A DNA stretch of 64,000 nt from Amycolatopsis azurea DSM 43854 (GTDB lineage: Bacteria; Actinomycetota; Actinomycetes; Mycobacteriales; Pseudonocardiaceae): the NCBI RefSeq assembly GCF_001995215.1, contig NZ_MUXN01000008.1, positions 250,854 to 314,853 of the forward strand, read 5' to 3'. This document shows, one piece after another, positions 1 to 11,711 of the stretch. The stretch's first letter is position 1, and every line of letters begins with the position of its first letter. The notes under the pieces are model-generated. The model saw only the letters and a program-made list of their open reading frames with translations. It did no database searches and was not told the DNA's origin. The translations under genes were made by a program, and so were the position numbers.

Positions 1-49
1 CTTACCACTCACGACCCACTTGACCGACGCCTCACTAGCGCCCTCTAGC

Positions 50-1105
50 TCACCGGCCCTGCAGACTCCGGACGTTGTTCCCGAAGGTCCAGCTCCGCGA
101 ACCGTCCCAGTTGATCGACCACGTCATCAGGCCCTTGAGTCCCGGAATGCCGCGGTACGCCTGGGAAACCAGGCTCGGCGACATGTAACCGCCACCAGCC
201 CCTGCCTGCGCGGGCAGACCCGGAACCTGCTTGTCGTAGGGAACGCGGATCGTCGTGCCCTGGATCACGAGGCCCTTGTCGAGACACTCCGTCTGCTTGA
301 CGAAGCCCTGAACCGTCCCGGCCTGGTACGAATCGCCGGAGCAGCCGTACATGCTTCCGTTGTAGTACTGCATGTTCAGCCACCACAGCCGGCCGTTGTC
401 CGCGTATTTCTTGATGACCGGCAGGTACGCGCCCCAGATCGAGCCGTAGACGACGCTGCCGCCGGTGACGTACGCGGTCTCGGGCGCCATGGTGAGCCCG
501 AAGTTCGACGGCATCGCGGCGAGCACGCCGTCGATGATGCGGATGAGGTTCTTCTGCGACGCGGAAAGCGTGTTGATGTTCCCGCCACCGGTGAGGCCGG
601 TTTCGATGTCGATGTCGATGCCGTCGAAGTTGTACTTCTTCAGGATCGGCACGATGGTCGAGACGAACTTGTCCGCCACGGTGGACGAATTGAGGTCGAT
701 CCCGGCGGTGGCACCGCCGATGGACATCAGGATCGTCGCGCCCGCGTCCTTGGCGGCGCACATTTCGGACGGCGTCGCGACCTTCACAGTCGCGTCCATC
801 CCATCCTCCCATTTTGCCGTTCCGTCGGACAGGATGACCGGAAAGGCCGCGTTGATCACGTTGTACCCGTTGGCTTTGATGCGGGCGTCGGTGATCGGGA
901 TCCAGCCGAGCGGCGGGTGGACGCCGTTCGAAGCGCCGTCCCAGTTCTCCCAATAGCCTTGCAGGACCTTGCCGGCGGGCTTCGATTTGACCGCGCAGAC
1001 CTCGGCGTCCGTCGAGGCTTGCGCCGGGGTCAGGACGACCAGCGTGGTGACGGCGAGTACCGCCGCGCCGGTGATTGCGAGCAGCCGTGAGACGCGACCG
1101 AACAT
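50..1105 (-). CDS. Secreted GH18 chitinase
   Basis: Secreted glycoside hydrolase of family 18, expected to hydrolyse chitin outside the cell. The 351-residue product begins with a Sec signal peptide (short basic start, hydrophobic residues 8-25, AQA cleavage-type site near 28-30). SIGG lies at about 128-131 and the family catalytic motif DGIDIDIE at 161-168; the last Glu is the proton donor. A later MQYYN and a WSINWD segment fit the usual barrel strands. There is no carbohydrate-binding or fibronectin domain, so this is a compact single-domain enzyme. The gene stands alone; a DasR-type operator lies about 100 bases upstream and suggests control by N-acetylglucosamine signalling. Substrate (chitin rather than another GH18 substrate) is inferred from family and operator. 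Confidence 0.93.
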   Translation of the reverse strand: MFGRVSRLLAITGAAVLAVTTLVVLTPAQASTDAEVCAVKSKPAGKVLQGYWENWDGASNGVHPPLGWIPITDARIKANGYNVINAAFPVILSDGTAKWEDGMDATVKVATPSEMCAAKDAGATILMSIGGATAGIDLNSSTVADKFVSTIVPILKKYNFDGIDIDIETGLTGGGNINTLSASQKNLIRIIDGVLAAMPSNFGLTMAPETAYVTGGSVVYGSIWGAYLPVIKKYADNGRLWWLNMQYYNGSMYGCSGDSYQAGTVQGFVKQTECLDKGLVIQGTTIRVPYDKQVPGLPAQAGAGGGYMSPSLVSQAYRGIPGLKGLMTWSINWDGSRSWTFGNNVRSLQGR

Positions 1106-1203
1106 ACCCAGCTCCCATCTCGAAAGCGGTTGTGAACGAACAGGAAGCGGCCGTTCGGCTCAACATAAGTCGCGACGCCCGGCCACCGCTACCGACGATC
1201 GGG

Positions 1204-1215
1204 TGGTCTAGACCA
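1204..1215. promoter_or_regulatory. Putative DasR operator (dre) of the chitinase gene
   Basis: TGGTCTAGACCA is a perfect 12-base palindrome 99 bases upstream of the chitinase start. It matches the core of the DasR responsive element and the 12-base repeats described in Streptomyces chitinase promoters. DasR is a GntR repressor released by amino-sugar phosphates. The placement in front of a chitinase makes chance unlikely. Confidence 0.75.
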
Positions 1216-1251
1216 GATATCGAAAGGTTGTCCGAAAATCGTTCTCACGCA

Positions 1252-1297
1252 CGAGGGCCATCTCACGAGGCCGGGTGTCCTCGTGAGATGGCCCTCG
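1252..1297. terminator. Perfect 19-bp hairpin after the M28 peptidase gene
   Basis: Two perfect 19-base arms (CGAGGGCCATCTCACGAGG and its complement) flank an 8-base loop. The hairpin starts 12 bases past the stop codon of the peptidase gene, which reads leftwards, and lies before the chitinase promoter. No U-tract follows. It is probably a transcription terminator or 3'-end stabiliser. Confidence 0.7.
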
Positions 1298-1309
1298 CCA
1301 TTCAAAGGG

Positions 1310-5270
<3,961 letters not shown>

Positions 5271-5364
5271 GGGAACCTTCCATGGGCAGGACCGTGTACC
5301 CGGCACGGCCCTTGGCGCGGCGGGGAATTCGACCTGATCGGGAACACGGCGGGGGACGGGGAAG

Positions 5365-5404
5365 CGTGTCCATTCAGATAACTGGAGTTATCTCGATGGA
5401 CACG
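5365..5404. promoter_or_regulatory. 40-bp dyad upstream of the M4 protease
   Basis: CGTGTCCAT, TCA, GATAACT, GG, AGTTATC, TCG, ATGGACACG: two nested inverted repeats of 9 and 7 bases sharing one centre, in a locally AT-richer stretch. It sits 95-134 bases before the protease start and past the stop of no nearby gene, so an operator is likelier than a terminator. The rest of 5271-5550 shows no convincing gene; it becomes AT-rich at 5480-5540. Confidence 0.5.
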
Positions 5405-5550
5405 TTCGAAGTAAAGGAGTTGCTCACAGGGAGCGTCAATGGGCCGGATGGCCTAGTGGCACGCGCGAAGATCATTTCTCTGAGAGTAAAATCCCTGTGT
5501 AGTAAGGATTTTCCCGCCGGTCGCGATATATAGCGACTTTCGTATGGTTT

Positions 5551-6870
5551 TCAGTCCGCCGGCCCGGAATCGGACATAGCGGCCGCGCGTACACCGCGGC
5601 GATAGGCCTCCGACGCTTTCTCGATTAATCCGCGATCACGCAACGTGTCACCCAAATGCAGAGAGGTGGCGACAAGCGCTCCGAGCAATTCCGAATTTTC
5701 CTGTGCTGTGGCGGCTTCTTCGAGCAACGTGGTCGCAGTGGACAGATCGCCGCGGGCGCGGGCGATGAGTCCCAGTAACCGGAGAACCTCGGCCCTGGCC
5801 TCGATGTCGGGGGATCGATCCAGAAGCGGCCGGATTCCTTCGGCGAGTTCCGCGGCTTCGTCGAGCGCGCCTTGACGACGGCGGACGTCGGCGAGTTCGA
5901 TGGTCGCGCCGAGTACGCCTTCCTGTGAACCGGCCTTGGCGAGGAGGTCTCGGGCGAGCAGCAGTTCGGCGTGCGCGTCGTCGAGCTTGCCCAGCCTTCG
6001 CCACAGGAAGCCGCGGGCCCAGCGGCACCGGGCGGCATCGCGGTCGTAGCCGATGGAGGTGAACAGCCGGAGGGCTCGCGCCAGGTCTTTCTCCGCGCGG
6101 TCGACCAGGCCGATCGCCTGCCACAGCTGTGCGGCCTGCCGGTGGTACCGCGCGGAGATGTCCTTGCGGTGGGCGGAAGCGAGGGCGCGGCGCCCTTCTT
6201 CGGCGGCCCGCCGGGCGCGGCGGAGCGCGCCCATTTCGATGAGCGGGTGGATCAACGCGGTCAGCAGCGCGAGTTCGGCGTCGGGATCGCTCGCGCCGGC
6301 GCGGAGTTCGCCGAGCGCGGCCTCGACGAGGGCGACGGCCGCGCCCAGGTCTCCCGACAGTGCCCGGCAGGCGGCGACGCGGTTGACGATCATCGCGCGC
6401 AGCCGGGGCGACGCCGTGTCGGCGAGTTCCATCGCGTAGGCGAAACCCTTGTCCGCCAACGTGATGTCGTAACGCTGCCACTGGACTTCGCCGAGATAGA
6501 ACCGCGCGTGACATTGGACTTCCGGTAGCCGGTACTCCGCGGCTCGGTGTTCCACGCGGGTGAATTCGCTTTCGGCGGCTTCGAGTCCGCCTTGCTGCAA
6601 CTCGCGGTAGGCGGTTTCCAGGGCGTCGGTGAGTTCCTCGGCGGCGCCCGGCGGTCTGTCGAAGCGGAGTTCGTCCGCGGTCAGGCCGAGCCGTCGCGCC
6701 AGATGGGACACCACGTCGTCCGAGGGCAGGCGACGACCCGACTCGACCTTGGCGAGGAAGCCGCGGTCGTAGCGGGGCTCGGCGAGCTCGCGCTGGGTCA
6801 GCCCGCGCGCCCGGCGCAACCGCCGGACCCTCGCGCCGAGTGGTTCTGCCCCGTTCGGCGTGGACGGCAC
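5551..6870 (-). CDS. XRE-family regulator with TPR-like repeats
   Basis: Putative transcriptional regulator of about 439 residues. The N-terminal helix-turn-helix spans about residues 10-65 (GARVRRLRRARGLTQREL and a recognition region followed by KVESGRRLPS). The remainder is an all-alpha Ala/Leu/Arg/Glu-rich solenoid of tetratricopeptide type, as in peptide-sensing or ligand-sensing XRE regulators. It lacks the DUF5753-type C-terminus of WhiJ-like proteins. The GTG start at 6870 was chosen because it opens just before the HTH; upstream in-frame sequence overlaps the DUF397 gene. That gene lies 38 bases upstream on the same strand. The target is unknown; the GH9 gene diverges from this pair and could be regulated by it. 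Confidence 0.8.
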   Translation of the reverse strand: MPSTPNGAEPLGARVRRLRRARGLTQRELAEPRYDRGFLAKVESGRRLPSDDVVSHLARRLGLTADELRFDRPPGAAEELTDALETAYRELQQGGLEAAESEFTRVEHRAAEYRLPEVQCHARFYLGEVQWQRYDITLADKGFAYAMELADTASPRLRAMIVNRVAACRALSGDLGAAVALVEAALGELRAGASDPDAELALLTALIHPLIEMGALRRARRAAEEGRRALASAHRKDISARYHRQAAQLWQAIGLVDRAEKDLARALRLFTSIGYDRDAARCRWARGFLWRRLGKLDDAHAELLLARDLLAKAGSQEGVLGATIELADVRRRQGALDEAAELAEGIRPLLDRSPDIEARAEVLRLLGLIARARGDLSTATTLLEEAATAQENSELLGALVATSLHLGDTLRDRGLIEKASEAYRRGVRAAAMSDSGPAD

Positions 6871-6908
6871 CCGTCCACGGTAGACGATTTCCCGGCGGTT
6901 TCCACCGG

Positions 6909-7118
6909 TCAGCGGGACAAGTGGGTGAGCAATGCGGTGAAGCCCGGCGCCGAGACCACGAGAACCGGCCTGACCTCGGCCGGGAGCTCGCGTTGCTTGG
7001 TGTCGCGGATGCCGACGAGGGTGCCGTCGGTACCGACTTCGACGCAGGCGTTCTCCTCCCAATGGGTGTGGCTCGATTTGTGCCAGCCGGTCATGCGTTC
7101 ATGCCAGGTCGTGGTCAT
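6909..7118 (-). CDS. DUF397 protein
   Basis: Small protein of about 69 residues with the DUF397 pattern: TGWHKSSHTHWEENACVEVG, then VGIRDTKQ, and a C-terminal PGFTALL. DUF397 proteins are abundant in filamentous actinomycetes and are usually encoded beside XRE regulators, often with roles in development or antibiotic control. Here the gene lies directly upstream of the XRE/TPR regulator on the same strand, which fits. The start at 7118 (ATGACC) removes a non-conserved leader; it lacks a strong ribosome site, so it could move. Confidence 0.78.
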   Translation of the reverse strand: MTTTWHERMTGWHKSSHTHWEENACVEVGTDGTLVGIRDTKQRELPAEVRPVLVVSAPGFTALLTHLSR

Positions 7119-7221
7119 CTCGGTGGGATACCCGCTGACAGGCGTTCCAATCCTGTGACTTTCTCCCGGCGAATCGGACATATTGACGGCGGGGGTCCCG
7201 GGGGCTAGCGTCTTGCGCAAT

Positions 7222-7241
7222 AAAAAGGAAACTTTCTTAAC
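7222..7241. promoter_or_regulatory. Possible operator/promoter of the GH9 gene
   Basis: AAAAAGGAAACTTTCTTAAC, an A/T-rich imperfect dyad centred on GAAACTTTC, lies about 32 bases before the cellulase start. It stands out from its GC-rich surroundings. The regulator is not known; the call rests on position and composition only. Confidence 0.3.
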
Positions 7242-7272
7242 TAATCAGAGACTATTGCGGAGCGGGGCGCCG

Positions 7273-9135
7273 ATGATGGTGAGTTCCTGGTCCCGGGCGG
7301 TGGCCGCGGTTACGGCACTGGTCCTCGGGGGTTTGACGGTTCCGGCGGTTTCGGCCGCGGCGGCGGTTCAGGGTGAGGTCCGGGTCGACCAGGTCGGCTA
7401 CGGCATCACCGAAACCAAGTACGCCTATCTCCTGTCCAGCGCGCCGGGTTCGTTCTCGGTGGTCGACGAACGCGGCCGGACCGTCCACCGTGGACGGACC
7501 GGCACCTCGCTCGGCGCGTGGAACGCGAAGTATCCGGCGGTGTACCAGCTCGACCTGTCGAAGGTCTGGCTGCCGGGCAAGTACCGGATCGTGGTCAGCG
7601 GCGAGACCACGGCGACCTCGCCGACGTTCCGGGTGGACACCAAGGACCGGCTCTTCACGCCGCTCGTCCGCGCCACCAACGAGTTCTTCCAGGCGCAGCG
7701 CGACGGCGACGACGTCGTCCCCGGCAGGCTCGGCCGCAAACCCTCGCATCTGGCCGACAAGCAGGCCACGGTCTACGACTGGCCGGTGTTCGTGGGCGAG
7801 GGCGGTGACGAGATCGCCGAACCGCTGAAGCCGATCGGCGGGCCGATCGACGTCGAGGGCGGCTGGGTCGACGCGGGCGACTTCGTCAAGTTCACCTCCA
7901 ACACGGCGTATTCGCTGGCGGAACTGGGATACGTGCTCCGCGAGGGCTACGACCCGGTGCTGGCCAAGGAGGTCAAGCTCGGCCTCGACTGGCTCGACAA
8001 GATGTGGGACCAGCGGAGCAAGACGCTCTACGCCCAGGTCGGGATCGGGACGGGCAGCGACAAGTTCGGCTTCCTCGGCGACCACGACGTCTGGCGCAAC
8101 CCGCACGACGACGACGCGCTCGACGTGAAACCCGGTGACCCCAAGTACTTCGTCAAGCACCGGCCGGTGTTCCCGGCGAACCCCGGCGGTTCCGCGCTCA
8201 GCCCGAACCTCGCCGGCCGCGTCGCCGCCGCGTTCGCGCTCGGCGCGCAGGTCGAGGCGAAGCGGAACCCGTCGCTGGCAAGGAAGTACCTCGCCGAGGC
8301 CGCCTCGGTCTTCGCGCAGGCCAAGACCGAGAACGTCGGCGAACTGGTCACCGCTTTCCCGCACGCGTACTACCCGGAATCGTCCTGGCGGGACGACATG
8401 GAACTCGGCGCGACGCAGCTCGCCCTGGCGGGCAAGGCCTTGCGGGACCCGAGGTCCGCCGACTGGACGCGGCAGGCGGCGCACTGGGCGAAGGCGTACA
8501 TCGACATCGAGGAGAAGAGCACGCTCAACCTGTACGACACCAGCGCGCTGGCTCACGCCGAACTGGCGAAACTCCTGCGGCACGGCGTCCCGGGTGCCGC
8601 GCTCGGGCGTGAGGAACTGATCGGCGACCTCCGGCGTCAGCTCGACGAAGGCGTCGCGAGCGCGGCTCGGAGTCCTTTCCGGACCGCTGTGTCGGTCAAG
8701 GACTTCGACGCCGCCAGCAAGAGCTTCGGGTTCGCCGCGACCGAACGGCTGTACGCGGACGTGACCGGCGACCGGCGGTACGCGGCGTTCGGCTCGCAGC
8801 AGCGGAACTTCACCCTCGGCGCGAACGCGTGGGGAGTGTCGCTGGTCGTCGGCGTCGGCACGACGTCGCCGAAGTGCCCGCACCACCAGGCGGCCAACCT
8901 CGCGGGTGAGGAGAAGGTGCTCTACGGCGCGGTCGTGAATGGACCGAACGGGGCGGAACACTTCGCGGACCTGCCGTTCCCGGCCGGGGCGAAGGAATGC
9001 ACGAAGCCGTACGACGCGTTCGACACGACCGAGTCGCGCTACACCGACGACCTGGCCTCGTGGCCGAGCAACGAGCCCGCCATCGACTTCACCTCGACGG
9101 CCATGCTCGCGTTCTCCCTGGCCGGACGCTCCTGA
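7273..9135 (+). CDS. Secreted GH9 cellulase with N-terminal Ig-like domain
   Basis: Endoglucanase-type glycoside hydrolase of family 9, about 620 residues, secreted. A signal peptide ends around VSAAAA. A CelD-like Ig domain follows (about 35-125, starting VRVDQVGYG). The (alpha/alpha)6 catalytic domain carries GGWVDAGDFVK, whose Asp residues are the catalytic base region. A C-terminal LGANAWGVSLVVGVG...PHHQ block and SNEPAIDF, with the proton-donor Glu, match the GH9 signatures. The start at 7273 is preceded by GGAG at 7258-7261. The gene is monocistronic with a strong hairpin after it. It diverges from the DUF397/XRE pair. Cellulose or another beta-1,4-glucan is the expected substrate; no binding module is present. 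Confidence 0.92.
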   Translation: MMVSSWSRAVAAVTALVLGGLTVPAVSAAAAVQGEVRVDQVGYGITETKYAYLLSSAPGSFSVVDERGRTVHRGRTGTSLGAWNAKYPAVYQLDLSKVWLPGKYRIVVSGETTATSPTFRVDTKDRLFTPLVRATNEFFQAQRDGDDVVPGRLGRKPSHLADKQATVYDWPVFVGEGGDEIAEPLKPIGGPIDVEGGWVDAGDFVKFTSNTAYSLAELGYVLREGYDPVLAKEVKLGLDWLDKMWDQRSKTLYAQVGIGTGSDKFGFLGDHDVWRNPHDDDALDVKPGDPKYFVKHRPVFPANPGGSALSPNLAGRVAAAFALGAQVEAKRNPSLARKYLAEAASVFAQAKTENVGELVTAFPHAYYPESSWRDDMELGATQLALAGKALRDPRSADWTRQAAHWAKAYIDIEEKSTLNLYDTSALAHAELAKLLRHGVPGAALGREELIGDLRRQLDEGVASAARSPFRTAVSVKDFDAASKSFGFAATERLYADVTGDRRYAAFGSQQRNFTLGANAWGVSLVVGVGTTSPKCPHHQAANLAGEEKVLYGAVVNGPNGAEHFADLPFPAGAKECTKPYDAFDTTESRYTDDLASWPSNEPAIDFTSTAMLAFSLAGRS

Positions 9136-9142
9136 CCGGGAT

Positions 9143-9174
9143 CGTGGGGCCCGCCTGTCCGGGCGGGCCCCACG
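9143..9174. terminator. Terminator hairpin after the GH9 gene
   Basis: A 13-base perfect stem (CGTGGGGCCCGCC with its complement) and 6-base loop begin 7 bases past the cellulase stop. No long T-run follows, as is common in actinomycetes. Confidence 0.8.
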
Positions 9175-9248
9175 TTCGCGTACCCGACAACTCCTGTTCG
9201 CGGCGATGCCGCCGCTTCGGACGGTGACGACGTCGTAGTCTTGGCGGG

Positions 9249-10034
9249 GTGAGTGAGACAAGCGAGTTCCCCGACGGCCAGTACCCGGAACGTCCGATCG
9301 AGCGCCACAAGGGCCCGGTCGTGCTGCGTCGGGATCGCCGTGACCAGGGCAGCACCACCGACCAGCGCCTGCTGGACTCACGGGGTCCGAGCGATTGGGT
9401 GCACACCGATCCGTGGCGGGTGCTGCGGATCCAGGCCGAGTTCGTCGAGGGCTTCGGCGCGCTGGCCGAGGTGCCGCGCGCGGTGACGGTGTTCGGTTCG
9501 GCACGCACCAAACGGGACCACCCCGAATACGAACTCGGCCGCAAGATCGGCGGCGCGCTCGCCGACGCGGGCTTCGCGGTGATGACCGGCGGCGGCCCCG
9601 GTGCGATGGAAGCGGTCAACCGCGGCGCCAACGAGGCGGGCGGGTTCTCCGTCGGCCTCGGCATCGAGCTGCCGTTCGAACAGGGCCTGAACCCGTGGGT
9701 CGACCTCGGCGTCAACTTCCGGTACTTCTTCGCCCGCAAGACGATGTTCATCAAGTACTCGCAGGCGTTCATCTGCCTGCCCGGCGGCTTCGGCACACTC
9801 GACGAGCTGTTCGAGGCGCTCACCCTGGTGCAGACGAAGAAGGTCACGAAGTTCCCGGTCGTGCTCTTCGGCAGCGACTACTGGGGCGGTCTGTACGACT
9901 GGATCGCCAAGACGCTGCTCGCCGAGGGCAAGATCGGCGAGAAGGACCTCGACCTGCTGCACGTCACCGACGACATCGACGACGCCGTGCGCGTCGTGCA
10001 GGACTCGTACCAGGCATGGGAGGACACCCACTGA
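9249..10034 (+). CDS. LOG-family (TIGR00730) Rossmann-fold protein
   Basis: Member of the lysine-decarboxylase-like LOG family; characterised members are cytokinin riboside 5'-monophosphate phosphoribohydrolases that cleave nucleotide N-glycosidic bonds. Of its 261 residues, the first 70 are a charged extension. The Rossmann core then shows [21 protein letters not shown] and the family motif [13 protein letters not shown]. The start is GTG. A second LOG protein follows with a one-base TGATG overlap, so the two are translationally coupled. The long N-terminal part distinguishes it from the partner and suggests different substrates or hetero-oligomers. The true substrate in this organism is not evident. 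Confidence 0.88.
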   Translation: MSETSEFPDGQYPERPIERHKGPVVLRRDRRDQGSTTDQRLLDSRGPSDWVHTDPWRVLRIQAEFVEGFGALAEVPRAVTVFGSARTKRDHPEYELGRKIGGALADAGFAVMTGGGPGAMEAVNRGANEAGGFSVGLGIELPFEQGLNPWVDLGVNFRYFFARKTMFIKYSQAFICLPGGFGTLDELFEALTLVQTKKVTKFPVVLFGSDYWGGLYDWIAKTLLAEGKIGEKDLDLLHVTDDIDDAVRVVQDSYQAWEDTH

Positions 10035-10612
10035 TGGCGGCTCCACGCCGGGTTTGCGTCTTCTGCGGCTCGTCGATGGGCTTCGACTCGCGCTATGCCG
10101 AGGAGGCGCGTGCGCTGGGCACGCTGCTGGCCTCGCGGGGGATCGGGCTGGTCTACGGCGGCGCTTCGGTCGGCACCATGGGCGTCATCGCGGACGCCGC
10201 GCTGGCCGCGGGCGGCGAGGTGATCGGCGTGATCCCGGAGGCGCTGGGCAGCGTCGAGATCGCGCACGCCGGACTGACCGAACTGCACGTCGTCGCCGAC
10301 ATGCACCAGCGGAAGGCGAAGATGGCCGCGCTGTCGGACGGCTTCCTCGCGCTGCCGGGTGGGGCGGGGACGCTGGAGGAGCTGTTCGAGGTGTGGACGT
10401 GGGCCCAGCTCGGGCTGCACGAGAAGCCGATCGGGCTGGTCGACGTCGGCGGGTACTACGCGCCGCTGCTGAAGTTCGCCGACCACATGGTGTCGGAGGG
10501 CTTCCTGTCGGCCGGGTACCGGGACATGCTCTCGATCGACTCGGACGCTTCGGCGCTCCTGGACGGCTTCGCGGACTACGTGCCGCCTCCACGTCCTAAG
10601 TGGGCTAAGTAG
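10034..10612 (+). CDS. LOG-family nucleotide 5'-monophosphate phosphoribohydrolase
   Basis: Compact LOG-family protein of 192 residues. It shows [17 protein letters not shown] and [13 protein letters not shown], the last containing the catalytic Glu and phosphate-binding Gly residues of cytokinin-activating LOG enzymes. It overlaps the upstream LOG gene by one base, forming an operon. The family reaction releases ribose 5'-phosphate and a free base from a nucleoside monophosphate; in a bacterium this could be salvage, nucleotide cleanup or cytokinin-like signalling. The gene is followed by a run of palindromic repeats rather than another gene. Confidence 0.88.
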   Translation: MAAPRRVCVFCGSSMGFDSRYAEEARALGTLLASRGIGLVYGGASVGTMGVIADAALAAGGEVIGVIPEALGSVEIAHAGLTELHVVADMHQRKAKMAALSDGFLALPGGAGTLEELFEVWTWAQLGLHEKPIGLVDVGGYYAPLLKFADHMVSEGFLSAGYRDMLSIDSDASALLDGFADYVPPPRPKWAK

Positions 10613-10627
10613 GGCTTCGGTCGGGTT

Positions 10628-10675
10628 GGTCGTGAGTGGCGATTCGGGTTAGAACCCGAATCGCCACTCACGACC
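10628..10675. repeat. Palindromic repeat D1 (23-bp arms)
   Basis: Arms of 23 bases around a 2-base loop; the core is GTGAGTGGCGATTCGGGTT and its complement. It begins 15 bases after the stop of the second LOG gene. The same arm sequence forms the outer arms of the nest at 50635-50992. The first bases of the window (CCACTCACGACC) look like the end of another copy. Confidence 0.85.
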
Positions 10676-10707
10676 CCTGGCGGCAGGGTGCTTCGGGCGC
10701 TGTTTCG

Positions 10708-10766
10708 GTACATGAAGGCCCCCTTGCTTGCGCCTGGCTCCGTGAAGGACCCCTTCATGTACTTGG
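10708..10766. repeat. Dispersed 59-base repeat T1 with inverted ends
   Basis: A 59-base element whose ends GTACATGAAGG and CCTTCATGTAC are inverted repeats. An identical copy in the opposite orientation lies at 58958-59016, about 48 kb away. It lies between two convergent genes and has no coding role. Confidence 0.85.
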
Positions 10767-10800
10767 GCTGGCGCGAAGGGCGAGTTTCCTCGGCTGAGCC

Positions 10801-10821
10801 GCGTGAAGGGGGCCTTCACGC
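10801..10821. repeat. Short palindrome of the GTGAAGG (B) family
   Basis: GCGTGAAGG, GGG, CCTTCACGC: 9-base arms. It shares the GTGAAGG...CCTTCAC arm core with the B-family elements at 2935, 10880, 50879 and 58871. Confidence 0.65.
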
Positions 10822-10879
10822 GCACCCGCTGTGGTGTGTGGGGTTACTGGGGTTTTTGAGGCTCCTGAGGTATGCGGCT

Positions 10880-10904
10880 GTCCGTGAAGGAGGCCTTCAC
10901 GGAC
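10880..10904. repeat. Palindromic repeat B2
   Basis: GTCCGTGAAGG and CCTTCACGGAC around a 3-base loop. This is a shortened version of the B element at 2935-2989, with the same outer arms and no central extension. Confidence 0.75.
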
Positions 10905-10940
10905 TCGCGCCCAGCCAGGGGCCGGCTGCCCGGCGCTCAC

Positions 10941-10967
10941 GCGATAGCAAGGGACCTTTGCTATCGC
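10941..10967. repeat. Palindromic repeat S1
   Basis: GCGATAGCAA...TTGCTATCGC, a 27-base near-perfect palindrome with TAG in both strands. It lies 18 bases past the stop codon of the acyltransferase gene. Seven S copies occur in the window, mostly between convergent genes. Together with D1, T1 and the B elements it fills the 10613-10985 gap, which holds no gene. Confidence 0.85.
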
Positions 10968-10985
10968 CCCGGCACCGGGAGGGCG

Positions 10986-11660
10986 TCAGGCAGCGCTCTG
11001 ATCAGGGCGTTTGTGGTACGAGTCGACGTACTCCTGCCCCGAAAGCTCCAGGATCGCGTACATGATCTCGTCGGTCACCGAGCGCCGGATCGCCGGCGAC
11101 GAGTCCTGTCCCTCGTACCGCGAGAAGTCCAGGGGCTCGCCGTAGGTGACGGTGATCTTCGCCCGCCGCGGGATCCGCTTGCCGGCGGGCTGCAAGTCTT
11201 CGGTGCCGGAAAGCGCGACGGGCACGACCTTCGCGCCGGTCGCCAGCGCCAGGGCCGCGACGCCGGTGTGGCCGCGGTGCAGCCGCCCGTCCAGCGAGCG
11301 GGTGCCTTCGGGGTAGATCGCGAACGCGCCGCCCGCGTCGAGCACCTTCCGAGCCGCCTCCAGCGCGGCGAGACCGGCCTGCGCGTTGCCGCGTTCGACC
11401 GGGACATAGCCGAGGCCGCCCAGGAAACCGGCCATCAGCTTGCCCTTGAGCCCCCGGCCGGTGAAGTACTCCGCCTTGCCGAGGAACTTGACCTGCCGCA
11501 TCGCCGTGAAAGTGATCACGCCGGTGTCCAGGGCCGCCCGGTGATTGGGCGCGAGCAGCACCGGGCCGGTGGCGGGGATGTTCTCCACACCGCGGATCTC
11601 GGGGCGGTACAGCGCCCTGACCAGCGGACCCAGCACGAATCGGACGAGCAGCGGTAGCAA
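10986..11660 (-). CDS. 1-acyl-sn-glycerol-3-phosphate acyltransferase (PlsC family)
   Basis: Membrane-associated acyltransferase of 224 residues, expected to acylate lysophosphatidic acid in phospholipid synthesis. The catalytic motif NHRAALD (NHxxxxD) lies at about 39-45 and the phosphate-binding YPEGTRS at about 115. A hydrophobic N-terminus could anchor it to the membrane. The start at 11660 is separated by about 50 bases from the divergent glucosyl-3-phosphoglycerate synthase gene, and the two probably share a promoter region. The family also includes other lysophospholipid acyltransferases, so exact acceptor is not fixed. Confidence 0.88.
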   Translation of the reverse strand: MLPLLVRFVLGPLVRALYRPEIRGVENIPATGPVLLAPNHRAALDTGVITFTAMRQVKFLGKAEYFTGRGLKGKLMAGFLGGLGYVPVERGNAQAGLAALEAARKVLDAGGAFAIYPEGTRSLDGRLHRGHTGVAALALATGAKVVPVALSGTEDLQPAGKRIPRRAKITVTYGEPLDFSRYEGQDSSPAIRRSVTDEIMYAILELSGQEYVDSYHKRPDQSAA

Positions 11661-11711
11661 GGTTCCTCCATCGACAAGGTGTCGGACTCCAGCATGGCAC
11701 GATCACTACTC

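Noticed and set aside
5396-5533. Possible 45-residue gene starting at ATG 5396
   Set aside because: The ATG is part of the dyad arm, no ribosome site is present and the frame ends in AT-rich DNA with no recognisable domain.
10708-10766. Terminal inverted repeats of an insertion sequence or MITE
   Set aside because: The ends are inverted, but no transposase, no larger internal region and no target-site duplication could be seen; kept as a dispersed palindromic repeat.
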